A stretch of 64,000 nucleotides of DNA from Pedobacter puniceum (GTDB lineage: Bacteria; Bacteroidota; Bacteroidia; Sphingobacteriales; Sphingobacteriaceae), in NCBI RefSeq assembly GCF_009674685.1, contig NZ_WKJI01000001.1:1054001-1118000 (forward strand), given 5' to 3'. The notes beneath the pieces were generated by a model. The model saw only the letters and a list, made by a program, of their open reading frames with translations. It was not told the DNA's origin and ran no database searches. The first letter of the stretch is position 1. Each line of letters starts with the position of its first letter. A program made the translations under genes and the position numbers. This document shows positions 41,715-51,758 of this stretch, piece by piece.

Positions 41715-43845
41715 GTTTCTAAAATATCTATATAAAAGAAAATATGTCTTAATTATCGTACCTATCATTACGGTTATTATCACTTATTTTTTGGGTAAAA
41801 ATATTTTAGATAATTACGTTTCAGAAGCACAAATTTCTACAGGTTTTGTTGATGAATCTCAACAAGTATTACAAGAAAAAGAAACCTATGTACAAGAATC
41901 AAGAATTACTCAAAGGTTTAACAACTTAATTGAGATTATGAAGTTGAAACTGATTACCGATCAGATTTCATACAAATTAATGCTTCATGATTTAACCAAC
42001 AAAAAGCCATTTAGAAGCTCTAGTCAACTTTTAAAAGAGCTAAATCCTTCTGCAAGAAAACATGCTATAGAAGTTTATACCCAAAAGTACAATAAAATGG
42101 AACCTCTCTCTCTTTGGGATAAAGACCAAAGAGGATTATACCAAGTGTTGGTTTCTATGAAGTACGATGAAGAGTCGTTAAATAAAAAATTACGAATTTT
42201 CAGAAATCAGGATAGCGATTTTATTACAGTAAGTTTTGAATCTGAAAATCCGGAGTTATCTGCTTTTGTTGTCAATGCAATATGCCAGGAATTCATCAAA
42301 TATTACTCTTTCACTAGTAAAGACAACGAAAATAAAGGTGTTGCTTATCTAAGTTCTTTACTAGCTCAAAAGAGACAGGCTTTAGATGAAAAAATGAGCC
42401 AACTGAGGGATTATAAGATTAAAAACAATGTTATTAATCTTTATGAGCAATCAAAAATTTTATATGGTGAGATTATGGACTTTGAGAGTAAAAAATTAGA
42501 AACTCAAAAAAGTATCGATTCATACTCGCAAACACTCCAAAATATTGATAATAAGTTTAACCCTACAGAGAGAAAATATTTAGAATCAACTTTATCAAAA
42601 ATTAATAGAGACATTGTTTCTACTAAAGAAAAAATAAAAGCTGTTACAGAGAAATATGTTCAAAGCTCTTTTAGCCCTGTGTACAGTAAAAGCTTAGATT
42701 CTTTAAATAATATTCTAACTGATCAAATTAATGACGCTTCTGATAAATACATCATTAGCCCATTAAACACAAAAGAAAAGTTAATTACAGAAAAATTAAC
42801 CCTTGAAGTAACCGGAGATTTAGCTAAATACAGTTTAGCTACTATAGAAAATCATTTAAACAACTTGAATCAAAAATTTAAAACATTAGTTCCTTTTGAT
42901 GCTGTTGTTCAAACATTAGAAAGAGATATTGAAGTTGCTAGTACAGAATATTTGGATGTATTAAACAAATACAACCAAGTTAATATGCAGGCTAATTCTA
43001 ATACCAAATTAAGACAAATTCAATTAGCTATGCCTGGCTTACCACAACCATCTAAAAAGATGTTGTTGGTAATTTTAAGTGGAATTATAAGTTTCATCTT
43101 TTGCACTTTAGTTTTCTTTATTCTTTTTGTTTTAGATAGATCTATTAAAAGTGTTGAGGCATTAGAAAATGCGACAGAAATCCCTGTGATTGGAGAATTA
43201 AGTTATTTAAAAAGCTTTACCGATTTAAAAGATATCTGGTTAAATAAAACTCCAGATGAGGATACGTTAAATTTTAAAAATTTACTAAGAGCCATAAGAT
43301 TTGAGGTTAAAACCAAAATGTTATATAACAACAATAAGGTTTTAGCTGTAACCAGTATGGTTCCTAACGAAGGAAAAACTTTCTTTTCTTTATCATTGGC
43401 TTACTCTTTTGCCATGCTTAACAAAAAAGTTTTGCTTATAGATGGTGATTTTGATAAACCTGATATCTCTGAAGCATCAAATCATAAAACTTATATTGAA
43501 GATTATGTGAATGATAGAGTTTTACCAGATGATAATGCTATCACCATTATTGGGAATAAAGGTGGAGACTCTTCATTATTAGAAGTTGTAGAAGAATCAG
43601 TAATCGAGTCTATTTTTGAAGATTTTAAAAAGAGATTTGATGTTATTATTATTGATACCTGCTCTTTAAAGAGCTTAAACAAAGCAAAAGAATGGATTAT
43701 GTATGCAGATAAAAATATCTCTGTGTTTGAATTTGGCAAACAAGTACATAGCCACTACAATAAAGACCTTAACTATTTAACTTCTCTTGATGATAAATAT
43801 ATTGGTTGGATATTGAATAAAGTAAAAGAAGAGTCTAGGTTTTAA
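41701..43845 (+). CDS. Wzc-like polysaccharide co-polymerase with P-loop domain
   Basis: The 714-residue protein has a first membrane helix (YVLIIVPIITVIITYFLG), a long periplasmic coiled-coil region, and a second helix at about 455-480. The cytoplasmic kinase-like domain has Walker A SMVPNEGKTFFS (about 551-562), Walker A' KVLLIDGDFDKP and Walker B FDVIIIDT. The C-terminus has no Tyr cluster, with only a few scattered Tyr, so autophosphorylation on a Tyr tail is unlikely in the usual way. It would control chain length and export. The start overlaps the TolC-like gene by 14 bases. Confidence 0.85.
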   Translation: MDVIKFLKYLYKRKYVLIIVPIITVIITYFLGKNILDNYVSEAQISTGFVDESQQVLQEKETYVQESRITQRFNNLIEIMKLKLITDQISYKLMLHDLTNKKPFRSSSQLLKELNPSARKHAIEVYTQKYNKMEPLSLWDKDQRGLYQVLVSMKYDEESLNKKLRIFRNQDSDFITVSFESENPELSAFVVNAICQEFIKYYSFTSKDNENKGVAYLSSLLAQKRQALDEKMSQLRDYKIKNNVINLYEQSKILYGEIMDFESKKLETQKSIDSYSQTLQNIDNKFNPTERKYLESTLSKINRDIVSTKEKIKAVTEKYVQSSFSPVYSKSLDSLNNILTDQINDASDKYIISPLNTKEKLITEKLTLEVTGDLAKYSLATIENHLNNLNQKFKTLVPFDAVVQTLERDIEVASTEYLDVLNKYNQVNMQANSNTKLRQIQLAMPGLPQPSKKMLLVILSGIISFIFCTLVFFILFVLDRSIKSVEALENATEIPVIGELSYLKSFTDLKDIWLNKTPDEDTLNFKNLLRAIRFEVKTKMLYNNNKVLAVTSMVPNEGKTFFSLSLAYSFAMLNKKVLLIDGDFDKPDISEASNHKTYIEDYVNDRVLPDDNAITIIGNKGGDSSLLEVVEESVIESIFEDFKKRFDVIIIDTCSLKSLNKAKEWIMYADKNISVFEFGKQVHSHYNKDLNYLTSLDDKYIGWILNKVKEESRF

Positions 43846-43856
43846 ATAAAATTGCT

Positions 43857-45041
43857 TTGGATAATTTATTTGCGATACTTTTTGTACTCCTTCAAATAAT
43901 TATTGGAATTAATTTATTTCTACCTCTCCTATTGTTTATTTTTTGGTGGTTTTTTGCTAAAAGGAGTTATAAGTTAGCACCTATAACTCATCAAAAAGAC
44001 TTTGCAGTTGTTGTTACTGCATATCAGCAAACAGATTTAATTCCTGAAGTTGTAAAGTCTCTATTAGGAACAGATTATGAGAATTACCACATTTATATAG
44101 TTGCTGATAATTGTGATAAAAGTGAAAACTTAAATTTTAACCACCCTAACGTAAGCGTTTTATATCCAGAGCAAGTTATCGCTAGCAATACAGGCTCTCA
44201 TTTTTACGCTATTAATCATTTCATTCGTAAGCATGAAGCTTTAATGATTATTGATAGTGATAATATTGTTGATAAAAATATCTTAATTGAAATCAATAAC
44301 TATTTTAATGAAGGTTTTGAAGCTGTACAAGGAGTAAGAGCCCCAAAAAATCTGGATACTGTAATTGCCAGATTAGATGCAGCAAGAGATATTTATTATC
44401 ATTTTTTTGATGGAAAGGTTTTATTTCAACTAGGTTCATCAGCTACATTAGCGGGCTCTGGAATGGCTTTTACTGTTGATTTATATAAAAAGTGTTTAGA
44501 AAACACCAATATCAAAGGGGCTGGTTTTGATAAAGTTTTGCAATATTTAATACTGCATCATCAAAAAAGGATAGCCTATTGCGAAACAGCTATTGTTTAT
44601 GATCAAAAAACATCACATTCTGAGCAATTGGTTAATCAAAGATCTAGATGGATTAATACATGGTTTAGATATTTTAAATTTGGTTTTAAATTAATATCAC
44701 AAGGAATCCAAAACCTTAATCTAAATCAATTATTATTTGGAGTTATATTATTACGCCCGCCCTTATTTTTATTACTTTTATTATCGGGGCTGTTTTTTCT
44801 TATTCAAATCTATTTATTCTCCATATTAGGTACTAGCATCTGGATAATGGGATTTTTAAGTTTTATCATCTCCTTTATATTAGCTTTAAAGGTATCCCAT
44901 ACAGATAAAAGAATTTATAAAGCATTATACTCTATACCCGTATTTATTTATTATCAAATTATATCTTTAATTAATGCAAAAAATGCCAATCAAAGATCTG
45001 TAGCAACCAAGCATCAGGTAGTTAAAAAGCTAGAGTTATAG
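43857..45041 (+). CDS. Membrane-anchored family 2 glycosyltransferase
   Basis: The 394-residue protein has an N-terminal membrane segment and a GT-A catalytic domain with FAVVVTAYQQTDLIPEVVKS, MIIDSDNIVDKNI (metal-binding DxD-type) and a C-terminal QRSRWINTWFRYF (QxxRW). Three or four further hydrophobic helices follow. This is the pattern of processive or undecaprenyl-linked GT2 enzymes. The start is TTG at 43857, twelve bases after the upstream stop; no ATG fits. Donor sugar unknown. Confidence 0.82.
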   Translation: MDNLFAILFVLLQIIIGINLFLPLLLFIFWWFFAKRSYKLAPITHQKDFAVVVTAYQQTDLIPEVVKSLLGTDYENYHIYIVADNCDKSENLNFNHPNVSVLYPEQVIASNTGSHFYAINHFIRKHEALMIIDSDNIVDKNILIEINNYFNEGFEAVQGVRAPKNLDTVIARLDAARDIYYHFFDGKVLFQLGSSATLAGSGMAFTVDLYKKCLENTNIKGAGFDKVLQYLILHHQKRIAYCETAIVYDQKTSHSEQLVNQRSRWINTWFRYFKFGFKLISQGIQNLNLNQLLFGVILLRPPLFLLLLLSGLFFLIQIYLFSILGTSIWIMGFLSFIISFILALKVSHTDKRIYKALYSIPVFIYYQIISLINAKNANQRSVATKHQVVKKLEL

Positions 45042-45043
45042 AT

Positions 45044-46483
45044 ATGAAGTCAAATTTATTTTCTTCTGATATCTTTAGAGTCATCATCATTAGCTTATTA
45101 GGTATAATTGTGGCTATGCTGGTGGGTTCTTTAACAATTAAAATGGAGCTATTAGCTTTGGTAGTTACCATTGCCTTAGCTTCAGGAATTGTATATCTAA
45201 TACTTGTCTTTAAAGAACCTAAGATTGCATTTCTATCATACGTTGTCTATTGCTTCATTATATCAGGATTATTAAGAAACAACCCACAATTGCCCTTTGG
45301 CCCAGCAATGGAGGCTTTACTAGCACTTTCTTGGCTGGCTATCATCTTTAATTATCCAAAATATAATTGGAAGAACCTTAATAACGACCATTGCATATTA
45401 GCATTAGTGTGGTTCATTATCAATATTCTTGAAGTATTAAACCCTGCCGATGCAAGCATTTTAGGTTGGTTGAATGAAATTAGATTCACTGCTTTAAATT
45501 GGCTTCTTGTTGCTCCTATTGCTTTTCTAATTCTAAATAGAAAAAAAGATTTAAATATATTTTTAATTATCATCATTTGCATGTCTGTTATTGCCACCTT
45601 GTATGGCATGAAACAGCTATGGTTTGGTGTTTCTGTTGGCGAACAAATTTGGCTTGATGCAGGTGCGGATTTAACACATGTTTTATTTGGGCAATTAAGA
45701 GTATTCTCTATGTATACCGATGCAGGACAGTTTGGAGCCTCACAAGCTCATGTTAGTTTAGTGGCACTTGTTTTAGCTTTAGGCCCTTTTAAACTTTGGA
45801 AAAAAATTGCTTTAGGTGTAGCTGCAGGTATTTTATTTTACGGAATGCTTATTTCAGGTACCAGAGGAGCATTATTTGCTTTAGCTGCAGGAGGTTTTTT
45901 CGCTATCTTTTTAACTAAGAATTTTAAAGTTTTAATTCTGGGGAGTATTATTTGTGTTCTTTTTTATGGATTCCTTAAGTACTCTACCATTGGAAGTGGA
46001 AGCTACCAAATTAATAGACTAAGAACAGCTGTTGACCCAAAAGACGCATCTCTTAACGTAAGATTTAATAATCAAAAAAAATTAAGACTAGCCATGGAAG
46101 ATTTACCTTTTGGTGGTGGTGTTGGTATAACTGGTGTTAATGGCGATAAGTATAATTCAGATAAATATCTATCTCATATACCCCCAGATAGCTATTGGGT
46201 TAAAATTTGGGTAATGTATGGAGTTGTAGGCTTAGTTGTATGGTTTAGTATTGTGATGTTTATATTGGGGAAATGCTGTGGTATTGTGTGGAATTTACAA
46301 GATCACGGTTTGAGGGTAAAATGTATTGCTTTAACAGCTGGTACAGCCGGATTATTTTTCTGTAGCTATGGTAATGAAGTAATGAACGGATTACCATCAT
46401 CTATGATGCTTTACATGTCATGGTCATATGTAATGCTTTCACCCAAGCTTGATAAAGAAAAAGATGCAAATAAATATGTATAA
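45044..46483 (+). CDS. O-antigen ligase/Wzy-type polymerase
   Basis: The 479-residue protein has about ten to twelve membrane segments. A large loop at about 310-380 includes SLNVRFNNQKKLRLAMEDLP and GGVGITGVNGDK, with the Arg and Gly residues typical of the Wzy_C/WaaL loop, and HIPPDSYWVKIWVMYG follows. In this context it is most likely the repeat-unit polymerase acting on the periplasmic face, although a ligase cannot be excluded. It begins two bases after the preceding gene and leads into a very small gene. Confidence 0.82.
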   Translation: MKSNLFSSDIFRVIIISLLGIIVAMLVGSLTIKMELLALVVTIALASGIVYLILVFKEPKIAFLSYVVYCFIISGLLRNNPQLPFGPAMEALLALSWLAIIFNYPKYNWKNLNNDHCILALVWFIINILEVLNPADASILGWLNEIRFTALNWLLVAPIAFLILNRKKDLNIFLIIIICMSVIATLYGMKQLWFGVSVGEQIWLDAGADLTHVLFGQLRVFSMYTDAGQFGASQAHVSLVALVLALGPFKLWKKIALGVAAGILFYGMLISGTRGALFALAAGGFFAIFLTKNFKVLILGSIICVLFYGFLKYSTIGSGSYQINRLRTAVDPKDASLNVRFNNQKKLRLAMEDLPFGGGVGITGVNGDKYNSDKYLSHIPPDSYWVKIWVMYGVVGLVVWFSIVMFILGKCCGIVWNLQDHGLRVKCIALTAGTAGLFFCSYGNEVMNGLPSSMMLYMSWSYVMLSPKLDKEKDANKYV

Positions 46484-46485
46484 CC

Positions 46486-46596
46486 ATGCCATTTGAAATT
46501 ATAGCATTACCTGCAATAGTATTTTTTCTTTGGGGCTTTTATAGCGGATATAAAATTCATAAGAAAAAAGCGAAAAGAAATTTTAAAAATTCATGA
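46486..46596 (+). CDS. 36-residue single-pass membrane peptide
   Basis: An ATG three bases after the polymerase stop opens a 36-codon frame. The peptide has one hydrophobic helix (PFEIIALPAIVFFLWGFYSG) and a very basic tail (KIHKKKAKRNFKNS). Its TGA overlaps the acyltransferase ATG by four bases (ATGA), the same coupling as neighbouring genes. The gap between the flanking genes would otherwise be 109 bases in a locus where gaps are near zero. It could stabilise a membrane enzyme of the locus. Confidence 0.6.
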   Translation: MPFEIIALPAIVFFLWGFYSGYKIHKKKAKRNFKNS

Positions 46597-47750
46597 TTAA
46601 ACTACTACAAAATATACCTCAAAAATTAGCTAGAGTAACTTCTGGTAGAAAACTCATAAGTGAAATTGATGGATTAAGATTTATAGCCATACTACCCGTG
46701 ATGATACAGCATATGGCAGAGCGTTTTGAGCGGAATACAAGCATAAAATTTAATGCTCCTCTTGAAAATGATTATAGTAGTTTTTTAGCTTCAAGAGGTT
46801 TTTTAGGTGTATTTATTTTCTTTGTGATTAGTGGATTCATCTTAGCATTACCTTTTGCTTCATATCATTTAAAAAACACAAAAAAAGTAAGTCTTAAAGA
46901 ATATTTCTGGAGAAGAATAACCAGATTAGAACCGCCTTACATCTTCTGGATGACAGTTTTCTTCATTGTATTTATCTTTTATCATAAACAAAGCTTTTTA
47001 GAATATTTACCTCATTATTTGGCAAATATCACCTATACACATTCTTTTATTTATCAGGATTGGTCTCCGTTCAACCCTCCTACATGGACATTAGAAATAG
47101 AAATACAATTTTACATATTAGCTCCATTTATGGCTTTAGCTTTATTTGCTATTAAAAATAAAATCTGGAGGAGAGTAGCTATTATAAGTTTTACTGCCAT
47201 GATGATGGTCTTACAACAATATTTTAAATTTTACCTTCCTCCTACTAGTTTAACAATTCTAGCTCATTTACATTATTTTTTAATAGGCTTTCTTCTAGCT
47301 GATATTTATTTATGCGATTGGGATCAAATCAAAAGAAATATCTGGTATGATATTTTAGGCCTTATTTCTATAATTTCACTCATTATCTTTTGGAGTTGGG
47401 ATTTTGAGATATTAAATAGAGTAATTGTTGTTTTAACTTTATTCTCATTCTTTTACGCAGCATTTAAAGGCGTATATATCAATAAATTTGTTTGTAATAA
47501 ATGGGTTATGGCCATCGGTGGTATGTGCTATACCATTTACTTAGTCCATTTACCTTTATCAGAGTTTATCATTAAATTCACAAAACATATTCATATTACT
47601 GATAGCTATTTTATAAATTTAGCCATTCAGTTACTGATATTTTTACCTATAACTATTTGTTTAAGTGCGATATTCTTCTTGTTATTTGAGAAACCATTTA
47701 TGGATAAAAATTGGTTACAAAATTTACGCTTAAGATTTAAGAATATATGA
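46593..47750 (+). CDS. Acyltransferase family 3 (OafA/YrhL-type) membrane protein
   Basis: The 385-residue protein has about ten hydrophobic helices with the family pattern: SEIDGLRFIAILPVMIQH at the start (catalytic-type His in IQH), GFLGVFIFFVISGFILA, then FFWRRITRLEPPY-type YFWRRITRLEPPYIFWM, and PTWTLEIEIQFYIL. It probably O-acetylates or otherwise acylates a polysaccharide sugar. Its stop overlaps the next start (ATGA). Confidence 0.88.
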   Translation: MIKLLQNIPQKLARVTSGRKLISEIDGLRFIAILPVMIQHMAERFERNTSIKFNAPLENDYSSFLASRGFLGVFIFFVISGFILALPFASYHLKNTKKVSLKEYFWRRITRLEPPYIFWMTVFFIVFIFYHKQSFLEYLPHYLANITYTHSFIYQDWSPFNPPTWTLEIEIQFYILAPFMALALFAIKNKIWRRVAIISFTAMMMVLQQYFKFYLPPTSLTILAHLHYFLIGFLLADIYLCDWDQIKRNIWYDILGLISIISLIIFWSWDFEILNRVIVVLTLFSFFYAAFKGVYINKFVCNKWVMAIGGMCYTIYLVHLPLSEFIIKFTKHIHITDSYFINLAIQLLIFLPITICLSAIFFLLFEKPFMDKNWLQNLRLRFKNI

Positions 47751-48943
47751 TAAGCGGTAAAGACATCGTCATTGTAGGACAACAACCTTGGGATGTTGAA
47801 ATTGGTAGCAATTGCAAAAATATTGCTCTAGAATTTGCTAAACATAACCGTGTTTTATACGTCAATAGTCCAATAAAAAGGAAAGAGTTTCTTAAAAATA
47901 ATGCCGATAATAAATTACAATTTAGAAAGCGTGTTATAAAAAAAGAAGTTCCGGGCTTAGTAGAAATAGACCATAATTTTTGGAATTTGTTTCCTAATTG
48001 TTTTAGCGAATCTGTCCATTGGTTACCAGATAACTTCATTTTCGATATCGTAAACAAAATTAATAGCAAGCGCTTTGCTAAAACAATTAAAGAAGCTCTT
48101 AAGAAACTAGATTTTAAAGATATTATATTGTTTAATGACAATGATTTACATGATAGTTTTCACCTTAAAGAGTTATTAAAGCCAAAGCTTAGTATCTATT
48201 ACTCAAGAGACTATATTTTAGCTACTGAGTATTGGAATAAACATGGCAAAAAGCTTGAACCATTATTGATTACAAAAAGTGATTTAGTAGTTTCAAACTC
48301 TGTTTACTTAACCAATTATTGTAAGCAATACAATCCATCTTCGTTTTATGTTGGCCAAGGTTGTGATTTTGATTTATTTCTTCATCCAGAAAGCATCCCT
48401 AAAGCCGAGGAACTGAAAGAAATACAAAAACCAATAATTGGTTACGTTGGCGCTATCACGAGCTCAAGACTTGATATAGAAATTATACAACAAATAGCTT
48501 CAAATAAACCAGAATGGATAGTTGTTTTGGTTGGAAACGAAGACGAAACTTTCCAAAAGAGTAATCTTCATCAACAAAGTAATGTTTTATTTTTAGGGTC
48601 TAAAAAAGTTGATGAATTAGCTAAATATATTAATAGCTTTGATGTTTGTATTAATCCACAATTGCTAAACCAATTAACCATTGGTAATTACCCACGCAAA
48701 ATTGATGAGTATTTAGCGCTAGGAAAACCTGTGGTTGCAACGCAAACAGAAGCAATGGAAGTTTTTAAAGATTATGTCTTTTTAGCAAAAGATAAAGAAG
48801 AATATACCACTCTTATTGAACAGGCACTATTAACAAATACACAGCAAATTGCTCAAGCAAGAATAGCATTTGCTTTAACACACACATGGGAAAATTCTGT
48901 TAAAGAAATTTACAAAGCCATTAATACAAAATTAAAGCGTTGA
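47747..48943 (+). CDS. Glycosyltransferase with GT-B fold
   Basis: The 398-residue protein begins with IVIVGQQPWDVEIGSNCKNI. It has a C-terminal donor-binding half with IIGYVGAITSSRLD, VVLVGNEDE, LFLGSKKVDELAKYINSFDV and NYPRKIDEYLALGKPVVAT, where the Glu of DEYLALGKPVV occupies the usual donor-sugar position. It matches GT1/GT4-like enzymes. Donor unknown. It is coupled by ATGA to the acyltransferase. Confidence 0.82.
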   Translation: MISGKDIVIVGQQPWDVEIGSNCKNIALEFAKHNRVLYVNSPIKRKEFLKNNADNKLQFRKRVIKKEVPGLVEIDHNFWNLFPNCFSESVHWLPDNFIFDIVNKINSKRFAKTIKEALKKLDFKDIILFNDNDLHDSFHLKELLKPKLSIYYSRDYILATEYWNKHGKKLEPLLITKSDLVVSNSVYLTNYCKQYNPSSFYVGQGCDFDLFLHPESIPKAEELKEIQKPIIGYVGAITSSRLDIEIIQQIASNKPEWIVVLVGNEDETFQKSNLHQQSNVLFLGSKKVDELAKYINSFDVCINPQLLNQLTIGNYPRKIDEYLALGKPVVATQTEAMEVFKDYVFLAKDKEEYTTLIEQALLTNTQQIAQARIAFALTHTWENSVKEIYKAINTKLKR

Positions 48944-48947
48944 TGAT

Positions 48948-49565
48948 ATGCCTGTTTTAGATAAAATAAAATCAGATCCGTTTTTAAAAAAAATAGCCTT
49001 ATGGCTATTAATTCCAAAAAACAGATACAGTCCAAGATTATGGGTTAAGCTTTTTCTAAACCCTTTTAAGCATCATAAAGGGAAAGGTGCTATTATTAGA
49101 AGAAGAAGCAGATTAGATGTTTTTCCTTTTAAAGCATTTAATGTTGGAAAAAACGCTCTGATAGAAGATTTTACGGTAATTAATAATGCTGTTGGAGATG
49201 TAAATATTGGTAACGATGTAGTTATTGGTTTATCAAACGTTATTATTGGACCTGTTAATATAGGTAATAATACAATTATTGCTCAACATGTGGTTATTTC
49301 TGCTCTAAATCATCAATATGAAGATATTCATGTAGCACCTAAAAACCAGAAAGTACTTACTAAACTGGTTGATATTGGTGAAGATGTATGGATTGGTGCT
49401 AATTCTGTAATAACCGCTGGAGTTAAGATTGGAAAACATTGTATTATTGGAGCCGGAAGCGTAGTCACTAAAAATATTGATGATTACAGTGTTGCAGTAG
49501 GCAATCCTGCTGTAATTGTAAAAAGATATAATTGGGAAACTAAAAGCTGGGAAAAAGTAAGTTAA
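48948..49565 (+). CDS. Left-handed beta-helix (hexapeptide) acyltransferase
   Basis: The 205-residue protein has hexapeptide repeats ([IV]-G-x-x-x-x) from about 80 to 190: VNIGNDVVIGLSNVIIGPVN, then NIGNNTIIAQHVVISALNHQ with the likely catalytic His, DIGEDVWIGANSVITAGVKI and KHCIIGAGSVVTKNI. It is a WcaF/NodL-type sugar O-acetyltransferase. It completes the rightward block of the locus, convergent with the GT14 gene with a four-base overlap. Confidence 0.9.
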   Translation: MPVLDKIKSDPFLKKIALWLLIPKNRYSPRLWVKLFLNPFKHHKGKGAIIRRRSRLDVFPFKAFNVGKNALIEDFTVINNAVGDVNIGNDVVIGLSNVIIGPVNIGNNTIIAQHVVISALNHQYEDIHVAPKNQKVLTKLVDIGEDVWIGANSVITAGVKIGKHCIIGAGSVVTKNIDDYSVAVGNPAVIVKRYNWETKSWEKVS

Positions 49566-50410
49566 TGAGCATCTCTAAATGCATCTATCTCTTTTAACAA
49601 CTCAGCGCTTTTTGTTTCATCAAATTTTCTGGCAAAGAAATCTTTAGCATGTTTTAAATTCTCTAAGTCTGATATCGTAAGAGTTTTTGGGCTATCGTTA
49701 CCTTCAGACCAATCAATATACCTTAAGTTGTTATTTATAATTTGTTCTTTATAAACAGAATTGTACAAGATAGTTTGAAAAAAGAATTCATCGCAACCCC
49801 AAGTTAGCCTAAAATATTTGATGTATTTAGGGTGCTTTTCTAAATAATCCATCATATATATTAAATGTACCCTATGAACAGTAAACCACTGCGAACGACC
49901 AACAGGCTCTAAACCATAAGGTAACTTCCTTTTTGGTAAAACAGCATTTAAAACAGCTGCTAACTTAAATTTTCCAACAAAGTTAAAATCATCAAAATGA
50001 TACTCGAATATTCTGGAATGTACATCTAGCCAATCAGTATTTATTAACCAATAATGCATGAAAGAGAATCCTTCATTTTGTTTAAGAAAATCGTGAAAGC
50101 TTTGAGTACTTTTTAGAGGATAATCTTGACCACTTAATAGATTGATATAATCAAAATCTAAAGGAAAACTTAAAACTTCTTTAAAACTATTTAAAGTAGC
50201 TCTTACCATACTATAAGTTCCCCACTTAACTTGAACTCTATCTTTAATAAAAATCACATTTTCATTATTAAAACATGATTTAAAAGCATTTAAATCTGCT
50301 TTAAGGTCTAGATGAATGAAAAAATAAGCTTCTGGATGTACTAAACTATTAACCAGTCTTAATAGCTGTTTAGGATTTTGATGAGTTAGAATTACATGAG
50401 CTATTTTCAT
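49562..50410 (-). CDS. Core-2/I-branching-type glycosyltransferase (GT14)
   Basis: The 282-residue protein opens HVILTHQNPKQLLRLVNSLV and shows FFIHLDLKAD, INLLSGQDYPLKS and a SQWFTVHR followed later by GCDEFFFQTILYNS. These are the signature blocks of the branch (GT14) family, which adds beta-linked GlcNAc or xylose. In bacteria the products are mostly unknown. It overlaps the flippase gene by four bases. Confidence 0.88.
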   Translation of the reverse strand: MKIAHVILTHQNPKQLLRLVNSLVHPEAYFFIHLDLKADLNAFKSCFNNENVIFIKDRVQVKWGTYSMVRATLNSFKEVLSFPLDFDYINLLSGQDYPLKSTQSFHDFLKQNEGFSFMHYWLINTDWLDVHSRIFEYHFDDFNFVGKFKLAAVLNAVLPKRKLPYGLEPVGRSQWFTVHRVHLIYMMDYLEKHPKYIKYFRLTWGCDEFFFQTILYNSVYKEQIINNNLRYIDWSEGNDSPKTLTISDLENLKHAKDFFARKFDETKSAELLKEIDAFRDAH

Positions 50411-51756
50411 AATTTTCTAACTTTTAAATTCTTATTTAACACCAATTTAACCTCTTTTATACTACTCATCCATACGTCTGAAAGCTTAAAATTTAGATAC
50501 TTCTTTAAAGAGTAATATCCAAACACTATCCCAACAGTAAAAGTAAAGAAACTAGCCAAAGCAACTCCAATAATAGAATTTAAAGTATTTATAGCTATAA
50601 CATCAAAAACTATATTTACTACAAGCATCAAAACCACTTTAATAAAATTGAGCGAAGGTTTATTGATGATATCTAAGGTAACGCCTAAAAATCTATCTAA
50701 AGGATATAAAATTGTGAATGACATTAACACTTGATACGCAAAAACGGCATCAGTTGTTATATATTTCTCTCCTCCTATTAAAGAAACGGCATATTGTGCT
50801 AGTAAAACGGCTATAATTGATATTGGTAACAAGCTAAGAGTTAACAAACCTATATACTTGTTCATGATATTAGTTAAATCTTTTATTTTATTTTGATTAA
50901 AAGCATTAGACATAGCAGGCATTGCAGTTGCCATAAAACTTCTAAGCGGTATTTCAATAATCTCCATTAGCCTTAAAGGAATACTATACATAGCTACGGC
51001 AGAAGGCCCCAAAAAAAACATGATGATGAAATTATCAGAACTTCTTAACAAGTAAGAACTTACCATACTACCAACACTGTATTTACCAAAATGAAATAAT
51101 TCTTTTACATTATCCTTAGTTCTTGAAAACCAATATTCTATACCCGACCATTTTTTAAGGATAGTAAATAAGCTGGTAACACTTAATGCTATTAAATTAG
51201 CTATTAAGACCGAGTTTAGATTTATGTTCTCGGTATAAATTAAGACCAAAACAAACGAAATCAATAAAATCTGACTGATTAGTCGTAAGAGTAATAATCT
51301 GTCGAACCTTTGGTCGGCCTGTAAAATCCAAGTGCTAACATTATAAGGTAAAGACATTAAAAACGTTACGCCAAACCATTTTACTGCAGTTTGAAAATCT
51401 GGATTAGCATCACTTGATAAAGATAAAATGACATACAAAATAAAGTTGATAACTAGAAAAAAAAACGTTAAAAGAAGCGCTATATACCAAGTAGAACCTA
51501 AAACTAATTTAGCTTTAGCATGCTCTACTCCCGAGTAAAATTTAATGAGTGCGGTTTGCAAAAAACCAGATCTAAAGCCATCAATTAAAGTAAAAATAGT
51601 TTGGAAAAATACCCAACTCCCCATTTGTACCAAACTTAAATTTCTAAAAAGTATAGCAACAGTAAGCATTGCTAAAACTGCCATAGAACCATTTCCGGCT
51701 AAAGACAAAACATGCTTATTGTTTACTTTTTGGATAATAGTTTGGATAAAAGCCAT
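50407..51756 (-). CDS. Wzx-type polysaccharide flippase
   Basis: The 449-residue protein has about twelve hydrophobic segments and resembles the MOP/MATE-fold flippases: NGSMAVLAMLTVAILFRNLS at the start, FRSGFLQTALIKFYSG and SSYLLRSSDNFIIMFFLGP in the middle, and paired C-terminal helices. It would move the lipid-linked repeat unit across the inner membrane before Wzy-type polymerisation. It starts two bases after the RsbW-like gene stop, so it is co-transcribed with the regulatory module upstream of it. Confidence 0.87.
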   Translation of the reverse strand: MAFIQTIIQKVNNKHVLSLAGNGSMAVLAMLTVAILFRNLSLVQMGSWVFFQTIFTLIDGFRSGFLQTALIKFYSGVEHAKAKLVLGSTWYIALLLTFFFLVINFILYVILSLSSDANPDFQTAVKWFGVTFLMSLPYNVSTWILQADQRFDRLLLLRLISQILLISFVLVLIYTENINLNSVLIANLIALSVTSLFTILKKWSGIEYWFSRTKDNVKELFHFGKYSVGSMVSSYLLRSSDNFIIMFFLGPSAVAMYSIPLRLMEIIEIPLRSFMATAMPAMSNAFNQNKIKDLTNIMNKYIGLLTLSLLPISIIAVLLAQYAVSLIGGEKYITTDAVFAYQVLMSFTILYPLDRFLGVTLDIINKPSLNFIKVVLMLVVNIVFDVIAINTLNSIIGVALASFFTFTVGIVFGYYSLKKYLNFKLSDVWMSSIKEVKLVLNKNLKVRKL

Positions 51757-51758
51757 TT

